Below are positions 8,332-16,969 of a stretch of DNA of 64,000 nt, piece by piece. The stretch comes from Chloroflexota bacterium (GTDB lineage Bacteria > Chloroflexota > UBA6077 > FW602-bin22 > CADDYW01), in the NCBI GenBank assembly GCA_902810745.1, contig CADDYW010000003.1:1-64000 (forward strand), read 5' to 3'. How positions within the stretch are numbered: the first letter of the stretch is position 1; every line of letters starts with the position of its first letter. A program made the position numbers and the translations under genes. The notes under the pieces are model-generated. The model was given only the letters and a program-made list of their open reading frames with translations. It was not told the DNA's origin and ran no database searches.

Positions 8332-8937
8332 TCAGAACCACCCGTTGCGCTCGGCGATACGGAACGCATCCTTGCTATTGCGAGCGTCGAGCTTCTGGAT
8401 CGCCGACGAGAGGTAGTTGCGCACGGTTCCCTCCGACAGGTGCAGCGCCCGCGCGATCTCGGCGAGGCTATCGCCGGTCGCCGCCGCGCGCAGCACTTCC
8501 CGCTCACGCTCGGTCAGCGGATTGTTCCCCACGCTCAACGCCGCGGCGGCGAGCTCCGGATCGACCACGCGCTCCCCGGCGGCGGCTCGCCGGATGGCGG
8601 CGGCAAGCTGGGTAGCGGGCGCATCCTTGACCAGGAATCCCGCCGCGCCACTCTCCATGGCCCTCCGAAGGTAGCCGGGTCGCCCAAAGGTCGTGAGAAT
8701 GAGCACGCGGCAGGTCGGGAGCTTCTCGCGAAGCACGGCGGCGACCTCGAGGCCGTCGAGCCCGGGCATCTCGATATCGAGCAGAGCGATGTCTGGCTGC
8801 GCGGCAAGCGCCGCCGCCAGCACCTCGTCGCCACGCGACACCTCGGCGACGATCTCGATGTCCGGCTCCAGCGAGAGCAGCGCGGCGAGCGCTCCCCGGA
8901 CGATCCCCTGATCCTCGGCGAGAAGTACGCGAATCAT
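8332..8937 (-). CDS. NarL/LuxR-family response regulator (DesR-like)
   Basis: This 201-residue regulator has an N-terminal receiver (LLAEDQ acidic pocket, phosphoacceptor Asp54 in LLDIEMPG, TTF and K106 region LVKDAP) and a C-terminal LuxR helix-turn-helix. The latter spans LTEREREVLRAAATGDSLAEIARALHLSEGTVRNYLSSA in two parts, residues about 140-190. Phosphorylation by the adjacent kinase would promote dimerisation and promoter binding. The ATG overlaps the kinase stop by four bases. The order ATPase-permease-kinase-regulator matches DesK/DesR-type systems next to ABC-2 exporters, so the exporter is the likely target. Confidence 0.9.
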   Translation of the reverse strand: MIRVLLAEDQGIVRGALAALLSLEPDIEIVAEVSRGDEVLAAALAAQPDIALLDIEMPGLDGLEVAAVLREKLPTCRVLILTTFGRPGYLRRAMESGAAGFLVKDAPATQLAAAIRRAAAGERVVDPELAAAALSVGNNPLTEREREVLRAAATGDSLAEIARALHLSEGTVRNYLSSAIQKLDARNSKDAFRIAERNGWF

Positions 8938-10184
8938 CTGACTACCTCACCCAGTGCCCGACGCTCGGCTGACCTTGACTCGGGCAAAGGAATCATCGCA
9001 CGCAGACGGAATCCTCGCGACGGCAGGGGGCCCGCGGTGAGCGAGCCACCCAGCAGGGCGACTCGCTCCGTCAATCCCTGCAAGCCCGTTCCAATCCGAC
9101 GACCAGGGCCGTCTTCACCTGGCGGCACGCTTCCTCGGCCATCGTCGAGTATCTCCACTACCAGCGAACTGCCCTCGGATGTGAAGCGGATCGTGCAGTG
9201 CTTCGCGCCGCTGTGTCGGACGACGTTGGTGATGCCTTCGCGCACGATCCAGGCGAGAGCCGACTCCACGGCAGGCGGCAGCCGGTCGGGCCGTCCTTCC
9301 AGCAGGTAGGCGACACCGGCGGCCGAAAGCACCTCGCGCGCGTTACTCAGCTCGTCCGCGAGCCGGGGCTGGCGATATCCCGCGACTGCCTCGCGCACCT
9401 CACGCAGCGCCTCGCGCACCAGCGCCTCGACCTCCCCGATCTCGCGCTCCGCCCGGAGCGGGTCGGCGATCACGAGTCGACGCGCCAGCTCGGTCTTGAG
9501 CGCGATCGCCGAGAGGCTGTGGCCCAGCAGGTCGTGCAGGTCACGCGCGAAGCGCAGTCGCTCCTCGCTGACCGCGAGCCGCGCGACGTCCTCGCGGGCC
9601 TCCTCCAGTCGGGCATTCGCGACGACCAAACGCCGCGTGGTCAGCATCCAGAAGCTCAGCGAGACCTGCAATACCGCGATCTGGCCGATCGCAGCGAGAC
9701 TTGCTCCGACGGCGAGGCACACCAGCACGGTAATCAGCACCACGACGGCAACCGCAGTCGCCGATTGCCGCGGCGGGAGCACGAAGCTGGCAAGAACGCT
9801 GACGAAAAAGAACAGTCCGACCAGATCGCTCCCCAGGCTGAAGGTGTAGACCAGCGCGAGGACCATGAGGAGCACGATACCGGCCCAGAGCACGCGCGGC
9901 TTGCTCCAGGCCGGACCGCGAGTGATCAGATATCCCCAGACCACCGAGAAAAGCGCGAGACCGGCCAGGCCTAACCAGCGGATCGACGGCGGACCCGGCG
10001 CGTCGACGACGCGCGCGACCGGCGGGACCATGAAGATCAGCCCGCAGAGCGGGCCAAGGTAGCGCATGGAGATCCGTCGTCGGGACGAGTCGCCAAACCA
10101 GCGCACCCACATCGTCGTGGCCGCTCGATCGCACGAGCTCGGCCCGTCGCGGGCGGCGCCGTGCCTATCATCTGTCACGTTCAT
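8934..10184 (-). CDS. Sensor histidine kinase, HisKA_3 type (DesK-like)
   Basis: This 416-residue membrane kinase has about five or six hydrophobic segments in residues 40-185 with almost no extracytoplasmic domain, so it may sense membrane state or a membrane-embedded ligand. A coiled linker follows, then the HisKA_3 dimerisation motif FARDLHDLLGHSLSAIALK with His217. The HATPase has the N-box REGITNVVRHSGA, the G1 box DDGRG and the G2-like GTGLQGLTERV. ATG at 10184 is preferred because GAGGGCAGG precedes it; the frame runs 20 codons further up without a site. It overlaps the regulator gene by four bases and follows the ABC permease by about 100 bases that contain a long perfect inverted repeat. 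Confidence 0.88.
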   Translation of the reverse strand: MNVTDDRHGAARDGPSSCDRAATTMWVRWFGDSSRRRISMRYLGPLCGLIFMVPPVARVVDAPGPPSIRWLGLAGLALFSVVWGYLITRGPAWSKPRVLWAGIVLLMVLALVYTFSLGSDLVGLFFFVSVLASFVLPPRQSATAVAVVVLITVLVCLAVGASLAAIGQIAVLQVSLSFWMLTTRRLVVANARLEEAREDVARLAVSEERLRFARDLHDLLGHSLSAIALKTELARRLVIADPLRAEREIGEVEALVREALREVREAVAGYRQPRLADELSNAREVLSAAGVAYLLEGRPDRLPPAVESALAWIVREGITNVVRHSGAKHCTIRFTSEGSSLVVEILDDGRGSVPPGEDGPGRRIGTGLQGLTERVALLGGSLTAGPLPSRGFRLRAMIPLPESRSAERRALGEVVR

Positions 10185-10207
10185 CGACCTGCCCTCATTA
10201 TGGAGCC

Positions 10208-10244
10208 TTGAGCAGAATTGGCCGCCGGGGCCAATTCTGCTCAA
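10208..10244. repeat. 16-bp perfect inverted repeat between permease and kinase genes
   Basis: TTGAGCAGAATTGGCC at 10208-10223 is the exact reverse complement of 10229-10244, with a 5-base loop (GCCGG). It lies 24 bases upstream of the kinase ATG inside the operon. No T-run follows on either strand. It could be an attenuating or mRNA-stabilising hairpin, or an operator. Confidence 0.7.
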
Positions 10245-10290
10245 ACGAACCGTCCGGTCCGGCTTGACAACTCTAGTCTACCACCTGGCT

Positions 10291-11094
10291 TCAGCCGAAC
10301 GTCTTGCCTTCGTCACGCAGGTAGGCCCACCGGGCCAGAACGAGAAAGATCACGGTGTAGCCGGCGAGCCAGAGCAGGTGGATCGAGATCCCGACGCCGT
10401 CGCCCGCCCCAAGGTACGTCCAGCCAAGCTGGGCGATGTGATAGGAAGGCAGGTAGGGGGCGATGCTCTGGACGACCGACGGCAAACCCTCCACCGGAAT
10501 GAAGAGCCCCGACGCGAACGCAAGCGGCAGGTAGATCAGGTTGGCGATGACCGGCGCCGAGTTTGGTCCGGCGAGATATCCCAGCCACAGTCCGAGCGCG
10601 ACGAAGGGGATCATTCCACCCAGAAGCAGTCCGATCAGCGAGCACCAGCCGGCCAGCTCCATCCTGACGTGGCCGACGAACGCCGCGAAAAGGTAGAGCA
10701 CCGCGAGGGCCGCAAATCCAACGAGGGCCGCCATCGAGATCTTGGCCACGAAGAAGCTAACCGGACGAAGCGGCGTCGCGCGCAGCAGCCGGTTCCAGCC
10801 CATGCCCCGCTCGCTGGCGATGGCGACGCCGAACGAGAACAGCGCCACTCCCATGACCGCGTAGGTGCCGAAGGACGCCATCATGAAGCGTCCAGCATTG
10901 ACGCCGTCGTGCGTCTCGTTGACGCTTGGCAGCCCGAACATGGCGAAGAGCAACGTTGGGAACACCAGGGTGAGGATCGCGAACATCGGGACGCGGACCG
11001 TCTTCACGATCTCGACGTAGATCTGGTACGCCAGCACTGCGGGCCAGCCGATCTCGACGTCTGTTGAAGCAGCTTGCACAATCGCTCGATTCAT
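10291..11094 (-). CDS. ABC-2 type transporter permease
   Basis: This 267-residue integral membrane protein has six hydrophobic segments. It shows the ABC-2 pattern of a first helix after TVRVPMFAILTLVFPTLLF, the cytosolic coupling region ERGMGWNRLLRATPLRPVSFF, and the late helices ending in the FASGLFIPVEGLPSVVQSIAPYLPS type loop (written here in two overlapping parts, about residues 195-220). It pairs with the ATPase encoded just upstream to export a drug, lipid or peptide. Its ATG overlaps the ATPase TGA by one base, so expression is coupled. Confidence 0.88.
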   Translation of the reverse strand: MNRAIVQAASTDVEIGWPAVLAYQIYVEIVKTVRVPMFAILTLVFPTLLFAMFGLPSVNETHDGVNAGRFMMASFGTYAVMGVALFSFGVAIASERGMGWNRLLRATPLRPVSFFVAKISMAALVGFAALAVLYLFAAFVGHVRMELAGWCSLIGLLLGGMIPFVALGLWLGYLAGPNSAPVIANLIYLPLAFASGLFIPVEGLPSVVQSIAPYLPSYHIAQLGWTYLGAGDGVGISIHLLWLAGYTVIFLVLARWAYLRDEGKTFG

Positions 11095-12014
11095 CAGTTC
11101 ATCTCCTCCTCTCGACGTCCGGTGATCGCTAGAAACGCCTCTTCGAGTCTCGCCCCGACGACCTCCAGATCACTGATTACGATGCCCTCCTGGAACAGCC
11201 GGGCGAGCGTTGCCTCTGCCTCCAGCGAGTACAGCTCGAATCCATCCGCGGTCCGATTGACTCGGCGGACACCCGGCAGCCGTCGCAGGTCGTCCTCTCC
11301 GACGCCGTCCGCGCGGAAGCGAATCGTCTTGCCGCCGACTCGACTCTTGATCGCCGCTGGCGAGCCCTCGGCGATAATCCGACCGTGGTCGATGACGACG
11401 ATTCGGTCGGCCAGCGCATCGGCCTCCTCGAGATAGTGCGTGGTCAGGACCACCGTCTTCCCGTCGGCTACCATCTGACGGATCTGCTTCCAGAAACCGT
11501 GACGCGACTCGACGTCCAGCCCTACCGTGGGCTCGTCAAGAATGAGCAGCTCTGGATCGCCGACGATCGCGAGCGCGAAATACAGCCGCTGGCGCTGCCC
11601 ACCGGAGAGATCGCCGATGCGTGCGCCGGCCTTCTCCTCCAGGCCGGCTGCCTCCAGCGCAGCCGCGACACTCGTCGGACGCCGGTAGAGCCGTCGGAAT
11701 AGCTCGAGGGCCTCCCGCACCTTGAGTGTCGACGGAACCCCCGACTCCTGCAGCATCACGCCGACGCGCTCGCGGCTGGATGGCTCCCGCGGGTCACGTC
11801 CGAATAGCCGTGCAGAACCGGAGGTCGGGGCGCGGAGCCCGAGCATAAGTGAGATGGCGGTCGTCTTGCCAGCACCATTGGGGCCGAGCACTGCGACCGT
11901 TTCGCCAGGCCGAACGCGCAGATCGACCCGGTCGAGCGCCGTCACCGGGCCAAAGGTCTTCGTGGCCTCGGTCAGCTCGACTGGCGGTGGGCTGTCAACT
12001 ACCGATAGAACCAC
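11094..12014 (-). CDS. ABC-2 type transporter ATP-binding protein
   Basis: This 306-residue ATPase has Walker A GPNGAGKTT, the Q-loop VMLQESG, signature LSGGQRQRLYFALA, Walker B LLILDEPTVGLD and the switch His in LTTHYLEEAD. The C-terminal 80 residues resemble the DrrA/CcmA-type extension. It energises the permease that follows. The start is GTG at 12014 with GGGAGG seven bases upstream. The first gene of the operon, it should be under control of the DesK/DesR-like pair at the operon end. Confidence 0.92.
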   Translation of the reverse strand: MVLSVVDSPPPVELTEATKTFGPVTALDRVDLRVRPGETVAVLGPNGAGKTTAISLMLGLRAPTSGSARLFGRDPREPSSRERVGVMLQESGVPSTLKVREALELFRRLYRRPTSVAAALEAAGLEEKAGARIGDLSGGQRQRLYFALAIVGDPELLILDEPTVGLDVESRHGFWKQIRQMVADGKTVVLTTHYLEEADALADRIVVIDHGRIIAEGSPAAIKSRVGGKTIRFRADGVGEDDLRRLPGVRRVNRTADGFELYSLEAEATLARLFQEGIVISDLEVVGARLEEAFLAITGRREEEMN

Positions 12015-12307
12015 AGCAGTCCTCCCGAGATGATGGATCTTTCGATCCTCTGTCGAGTTCTACTGTAGGTTCGGTGGGCGCCGCCGAGTAGTGAAGATTC
12101 TCCTGAGTCCACTGTGATAATTGTCATATGAGCTGGAGGCAGCACGGCGGAACGCGCAAAACACAACGTCCGCGCGTCTTCTCGCACGCGGGCACCACGC
12201 GCTGCGCGCGACGTCCCGCCGCAGCGCCCGTCCGGTGGCACCCGATGCCCGGAGCGAGGAGAATTTCCGCACTCTCTCCCCGATTCTTGCTCCGAGCCCT
12301 GTCCTCA
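12015..12307. other. Intergenic region upstream of the ABC-kinase operon
   Basis: 293 bases with no convincing gene. The promoter of the minus-strand ABC operon should lie here, but no clear -35/-10 pair was found. Confidence 0.4.
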
Positions 12308-12325
12308 TCACTCAGCACTCATCAC
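12305..12325. repeat. Heptamer array (GTGATGA-type, 3 units)
   Basis: On the minus strand the units GTGATGA, GTGCTGA and GTGATGA follow in exact 7-base period. The stop codon of the epimerase gene (TGA at 12310-12308) falls in the last unit. The same unit recurs at 59867-59894 and 60053-60080. Confidence 0.7.
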
Positions 12326-13255
12326 TTCGCCCGCGCAGGCGGCAACCAGATCCGCCGGGGTGGTGAAGCGCGGCTGCCAGCCCAGCTCCAGGCGGGCGCG
12401 CTCGTAGCTCTGAACCACGTAACGCCACCGACCGACAACGGAGTGCGCGACCGGATCAGGCTGGAAGGTGATCCGGGCATCCGGCACGCGCTCCCGAACG
12501 AGGCGCGCGAGCTCACCGGCCGTCGCCCGGCAGGTGCCGAGGTTGTAGGTACGGGAGGGAACCTGGTCGGCCAGGCACAGTCGGGCGAGGCCATCGAGGA
12601 GATCGGTGTGGTAGACCAGCGGGCTGGAGTCATCCTCGGCTACCGGGCAGACGTAGGGCCGGCCACGCAGCGGCTCCTCGATCAGGGCGGTCGTCCAGGA
12701 GGACGCGGCACCGCCTGCAACGCGCCCCGGCCCGACGACCGCGCCGGGCCGGGCAATCCGTACGTCGAGCCCGTAGCGACGATGGTAGAAGCGGCACCAC
12801 TCCTCGCCGACGCTCTTGGTCATGCCATAGACGCCGATGGGCGCCAAGGGGGCATCTTCGTCCAGTGGCGAGACTGGCGTCGTCGCCTCGTAGACCGCGG
12901 CACTGCTCGTCGCGACCAGCGTCCGAACGCCTTCGCGGCGTGCCGCTTCGAGCACGTTAAATGTTCCCCCGACGTTGATCGTGAAGGCAAGAACGGGATC
13001 GACCTCGCACTGACCGGAGAGGATCGCCGCGAGGTGCACCACGGTGCTTGGATGAATCGCCGCCACGACCCGGTGAACGTCGTCGAACCGCGCGACGTCA
13101 CCCTCGATCGTCTCGAGATCCAGGCCAGGTCTGGCCAGAGTCGACGGCTCGAAGTGCCGATCGAAGAGGACCACTCGCCGTCCAGCCGTCTGAAGGCGGG
13201 CGGCCAGTCGTACCCCGATGAATCCGCCGCCGCCGGTGATCAAGGTGGTTGACAC
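12308..13255 (-). CDS. NAD-dependent epimerase/dehydratase (extended SDR)
   Basis: This 315-residue extended short-chain dehydrogenase acts on nucleotide sugars or related sugar substrates. The Rossmann motif LITGGGGFIGVRLA starts at residue 5; the conserved Asp in EGDVARFDD, the VVHLAA segment, the active-site Ser region ATSSAAVYE and the catalytic YGMTK are all present. The family includes UDP-glucose 4-epimerase and uronate dehydrogenase; substrate cannot be fixed here. The start is GTG at 13255 with GGAGGAAAC directly upstream. The frame stays open 46 codons further up, but that part has no dehydrogenase character. The last residues and stop lie in a heptamer repeat. Confidence 0.85.
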   Translation of the reverse strand: MSTTLITGGGGFIGVRLAARLQTAGRRVVLFDRHFEPSTLARPGLDLETIEGDVARFDDVHRVVAAIHPSTVVHLAAILSGQCEVDPVLAFTINVGGTFNVLEAARREGVRTLVATSSAAVYEATTPVSPLDEDAPLAPIGVYGMTKSVGEEWCRFYHRRYGLDVRIARPGAVVGPGRVAGGAASSWTTALIEEPLRGRPYVCPVAEDDSSPLVYHTDLLDGLARLCLADQVPSRTYNLGTCRATAGELARLVRERVPDARITFQPDPVAHSVVGRWRYVVQSYERARLELGWQPRFTTPADLVAACAGEVMSAE

Positions 13256-13406
13256 GTTTCCTCCAAGAGAAAGGTCTTCAGCCTCCGCGATTGGTGGGCT
13301 GGCCTGTATTATTATCCGGCGGAATGACGTGAGACTTCGCGTTGCCGCCGGCTGACCGGAACTCGGCTGGCCGCGCGTGCCCTGCTCAGTCAATTAGGAG
13401 CTGGCG

Positions 13407-15623
13407 ATGGACTCGTCCGAGCATCTTTACGAGACCGATCCGTATCGACTGGATGACCTGCGACAGTTGCGCGCCGATGGGCTATTCTACCTGGTAGGCG
13501 TCCAGTATTTCTGCAGTCTTGTCCTCATCATCGTCCCACTACCGTTTCGGGTCGGCCAGTCGGCGGGCTTCGGCCTCGGATTCATTGTCGCCGCGTTGCT
13601 CGCCTTCGGTCTGCGCTTCGCCAGGCCGCGGCTGGCAGCACTCCTGGTCCTCGCGAGCTGGTTTGGCCTGTGGGCGATCATGCTCTCGCTCCTCCCGGCC
13701 GACGCGGTAGCCGTCCTCGCCGTGCTCGTCGTCGGAGTCGCCAGCGCACTCTTTGGCCCTCAGGCTGCCTTCCTGACCGCGATTCTGATCAGCGCAACGC
13801 TGCTTCGGGCCCACGCCAATGGTCTTCTCTCGCTCGAGGCGATGCTCTCGAGTGCGCTGATCGTCTGGGTTGGAGCAGTGCTCTTCTGGCTGACGGCGCG
13901 GCCGATCACGACGTTTCTTGGCTGGGCGTGGTCGAGCTACGTGGATGCACGCGAGACACGCGATCAGCTTCGCCAGCGCCAGGGTGAGCTGAATCGCGCG
14001 CTCAAGAGCCTGGAGATTGCGTACAGTCGCCTCGAACACCTGAACGACGAACTGAACCGCGCGCGTCACGTCGCCGAGGAGGCGCAGCGGTTCAAGAGCC
14101 AGTTCGCCGCCAGCATCAGTCACGAGCTCCGAACGCCGTTGAATCTCATCATCGGCTTCAGCGAGATGATGGTCGCCATGCCCCACACCTACGGGACGAC
14201 GCCGCTCCCGGCCACCTACCAGGCGGATATCGCCGCGATCTACCACAACGCCCGCCACCTCGCCGGCCTGATCGACGACGTGCTCGATCTGGCTCAGATC
14301 GAGGCGGGCCGCATGGGGCTCGCCCGGGAATGGACGAACGTCGGCGATATCGCGGAGGAGGCAGCGCGGGCCATGGCCCGACGCCTGGAGGCGCTTGGTC
14401 TGCATCTCGAGCTGAGTATCCGTCCCGGCCTTCCCCCGGTCTTCGTCGACCGCACACGTATTCGTCAGATTCTGATCAATCTGCTGAACAACGCTGCGCG
14501 TTTCACGGATCAGGGCGGTATCTGGATTACCATCGAGCGGCAGGGGAATGACGTCGTCGTATCCGTCGCCGATAGCGGTGTGGGCATTCCCGCCGAGGAT
14601 CTCCCCCACGTCTTCGATGAGTTTTTCCAAGCGAGCAGCTCGCTCCAGCGGCGGGTCGGGGGAAGCGGCCTCGGTCTCACGATCAGCAAAAAGCTCGTCG
14701 AGCTTCACGGAGGCGCGATGTGGGCAGAATCGACGCCAGGTGCTGGCTCGACCTTCCGCTTCAGTCTTCCCCTGTCAACCAATATCGCAACCGGCGTGCT
14801 CCCCGGCGAGTGGACCATCTGGGACCACGTATCCCACGACCACGAGCCGGCCAAGCCGGCACTCGCGGTCGTAGCCGAGGACGAGGAGATCCTGCGCTCC
14901 TTCCAGCGTCACCTCGACGGCTATCGCATTGTCCCGGCCACGCCCGAGATGCTAACCCACGGGCCCGGCGACGACCTGCCCCTCCACGGCGCCATTATCG
15001 CCACCCCGAACCCGGCCACGTTCTGGAAGACCCTGAGCGAGGCCTGCGACCACGGGCATGCTTTGCCCATCGCCGTCGCGACCGTGCCAGGTGAGCACAG
15101 CCAGGCACTGGAGCTCGGAATCACCGACTCGCTGACCAAACCCATCTCGCGAGAAAAAGTCGCCCAGCTGCTGGCGCGTCTCGGGAAGAAGGTGCGGACA
15201 GTCCTCGTCGTCGACGATAACCGGGAGATGGTCCGCCTTCTTGCCAGGATGATCCATGGAAGTGGACGTCGCTATCGCGTTCTCCAGGCGACCGGTGGTG
15301 CCGAAGCGCTCCAGATCATGAGCGAGCAGCACCCAGACGTGATCCTGCTCGACCTGATCATGCCCGAGGTCGACGGCTACGCGGTCCTGGCAGCGATGCG
15401 CTCGCGCGAGGATCTGAAGGATGTCCCCGTCATCGCGATCAGCGCGGGCTCGTCGCTGATAGAGACGCGCACGGTAAGCCTCTTGGGAATCACGCGGCCG
15501 GGCGGCCTCTCCACCGACGAGCTGATGGGCTGCGTCAAGAGTTGCTTTGACGTTCTCCGATGGGCACCGTCAGCCCGCAGCGAGCCAGCGCCGACAGCAG
15601 GTTGTCCCGAGTCACCGGCTTAG
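13407..15623 (+). CDS. Hybrid histidine kinase with C-terminal receiver
   Basis: This 738-residue sensor has six or so hydrophobic segments in residues 25-175 and a coiled coil (about 180-230). HisKA follows (FAASISHELRTPLNLIIGF, His239) and then HATPase with N-box LINLLNNAARFTD, G1 DSGVGIP, F-box FDEFFQ and G2 GGSGLGLTISKKL. Residues about 480-590 form a receiver-like domain that starts VVAEDEEILRSFQRHL but lacks the normal Asp phosphoacceptor motif. The final receiver (TVLVVDDNREMVRLL, Asp649 in LLDLIMPEVDG) is complete. The 3' end overlaps the convergent regulator gene by 89 bases. It may act with that regulator on the sugar ABC operon that follows. Confidence 0.88.
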   Translation: MDSSEHLYETDPYRLDDLRQLRADGLFYLVGVQYFCSLVLIIVPLPFRVGQSAGFGLGFIVAALLAFGLRFARPRLAALLVLASWFGLWAIMLSLLPADAVAVLAVLVVGVASALFGPQAAFLTAILISATLLRAHANGLLSLEAMLSSALIVWVGAVLFWLTARPITTFLGWAWSSYVDARETRDQLRQRQGELNRALKSLEIAYSRLEHLNDELNRARHVAEEAQRFKSQFAASISHELRTPLNLIIGFSEMMVAMPHTYGTTPLPATYQADIAAIYHNARHLAGLIDDVLDLAQIEAGRMGLAREWTNVGDIAEEAARAMARRLEALGLHLELSIRPGLPPVFVDRTRIRQILINLLNNAARFTDQGGIWITIERQGNDVVVSVADSGVGIPAEDLPHVFDEFFQASSSLQRRVGGSGLGLTISKKLVELHGGAMWAESTPGAGSTFRFSLPLSTNIATGVLPGEWTIWDHVSHDHEPAKPALAVVAEDEEILRSFQRHLDGYRIVPATPEMLTHGPGDDLPLHGAIIATPNPATFWKTLSEACDHGHALPIAVATVPGEHSQALELGITDSLTKPISREKVAQLLARLGKKVRTVLVVDDNREMVRLLARMIHGSGRRYRVLQATGGAEALQIMSEQHPDVILLDLIMPEVDGYAVLAAMRSREDLKDVPVIAISAGSSLIETRTVSLLGITRPGGLSTDELMGCVKSCFDVLRWAPSARSEPAPTAGCPESPA

Positions 15624-16860
15624 GCAGCAGCGCCGCCGCGCCAAGAAAACGTGCGAGGCCCTCCTCTCGCAGGACCGAGCAGATCAGCACCGGGATATCT
15701 TGAGTCTCGGGATCGTTTTTGAGGAGCTGCAAAGTTTCCCAGCCATCGCGCGAAGCCATCATCACGTCCAGCGTGATCGCCTGGGGGTGAAGCTCCTTTG
15801 CGAGGCGGAAGCCCGCATCGCCGCTGTCCGCCGCCACGACGTCGAACCCAGCGCTCTCGAGGTATCGACGAAAGACAGTTATCACGTCGGCGTTATCGTC
15901 GACGACCAGCACACGGCGCCGCACCGCTGCCGGTAGCCGTATCTCGACACGCTCGCCGCCCGGGCTACTCTGCTGGAGGGTCAGCGTGCCCCCTTCAGCT
16001 TCTACCAGTCGTCGACTGATCGCAATCCGCGTATCGGTCGCCTCGTCGATCCCCGGGGTATCGCTCGCGGTCAGGGATGGCGATTCAGTGTCGAGAATAA
16101 TCCGAATCACTCCACCGCCCGATAGTGCACTCAGCCGAAGCTCACTCGGCCGACGGTCGAGCAGCGCCACCAGCAGCTCGAGGAGGATCTGCCGGACGAT
16201 CGATCGATCCACGGCAATTCGGTCGAGGTCTGGCGTCAACGCGAGTATCCACCGCGCTCCGTACTGACGCGCGAGAGGCTCGACGATCGATCGCAGTCCT
16301 TGAACGACCTCGGCCACGTCGCAGGAGCTTCCCTGTCCTTTCGCTGCCAGATGCCGGACTTCCTGATCGAGCACGGAGACTTTCGCCGCGCCACTCTCGC
16401 GCGGAGACAGGCGCGAGGCGAGAGGAGGGGGTGTCAAGAGCTGATTCGGGTCATCGGGCGGAGCCTCGATCCGGGCAACCGCCGCGCCGTGACGATCCCA
16501 GAGAACCGAGGCGAGCGCATCGATCGCCTCGCGATAGACCCGACGCGACTGCCGCTCGCTAATCGCGAGATCACGCGCGACGTCCTGGGGAGGTGTCACC
16601 TGCACGAAGCGGAGGAAGAGGTAACGGTAGATGCGCCAGCCATGGGCACAGCCGGGCGTGCTCGACATCGGCTTGAGGGCTTGAATCGCATCCAGTAACG
16701 CCTGCTGGAGTGCTGTGCCGCGTAGCTCGGTCACGCGCCGCGTGCCGCGCTCGGCGACCAGCAGATCGCTGAGCCGGTGCGTTTGCAGGTAGGGCAGATC
16801 ATAGAGATGCGCAACGGCATCGGCGACAAGATCCGAAAATGACCGCTGGTCCACAACCAT
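15535..16860 (-). CDS. Regulator: HTH domain, degenerate HATPase and receiver
   Basis: This 441-residue protein combines three parts. Residues 1-150 are helical and end in a sigma-region-4-like helix-turn-helix (PPQDVARDLAISERQSRRVY). Residues about 190-310 resemble a histidine-kinase ATPase fold but lack an intact N-box and glycine boxes. Residues about 318-435 form a receiver with VLVVDDNADV, Asp365 in ITLDVMMASRDGW and KPV. There is no HisKA motif. It is therefore probably a response regulator with an N-terminal DNA-binding head. It is divergent from the sugar ABC operon (110-base shared upstream region), the usual place for its controller, and converges on the hybrid kinase with an 89-base coding overlap. 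Confidence 0.7.
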   Translation of the reverse strand: MVVDQRSFSDLVADAVAHLYDLPYLQTHRLSDLLVAERGTRRVTELRGTALQQALLDAIQALKPMSSTPGCAHGWRIYRYLFLRFVQVTPPQDVARDLAISERQSRRVYREAIDALASVLWDRHGAAVARIEAPPDDPNQLLTPPPLASRLSPRESGAAKVSVLDQEVRHLAAKGQGSSCDVAEVVQGLRSIVEPLARQYGARWILALTPDLDRIAVDRSIVRQILLELLVALLDRRPSELRLSALSGGGVIRIILDTESPSLTASDTPGIDEATDTRIAISRRLVEAEGGTLTLQQSSPGGERVEIRLPAAVRRRVLVVDDNADVITVFRRYLESAGFDVVAADSGDAGFRLAKELHPQAITLDVMMASRDGWETLQLLKNDPETQDIPVLICSVLREEGLARFLGAAALLPKPVTRDNLLSALARCGLTVPIGERQSNS

Positions 16861-16898
16861 GATGTCCTCGAAATGGCCTCATAACGGCCTGACCAGCA

Positions 16899-16926
16899 TT
16901 GAATCCGGAGCCAGACCAATTATATC
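16899..16926 (+). promoter_or_regulatory. Promoter candidate for the sugar ABC operon
   Basis: TTGAAT at 16899-16904 is followed by TATATC at 16921-16926 (16-base spacer) or TATCTT two bases later (18-base spacer). The segment lies in the divergent region between the regulator and the first permease gene. Confidence 0.35.
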
Positions 16927-16969
16927 TTACGCTTGACCTTGGCGAAATCTCCCGAAGGGAGGCCCGCCC

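Noticed and set aside
10066-11067. Long plus-strand frame opposite the ABC-2 permease
   Set aside because: The codon composition is the mirror of the real gene and the protein is acidic/basic low-quality sequence.
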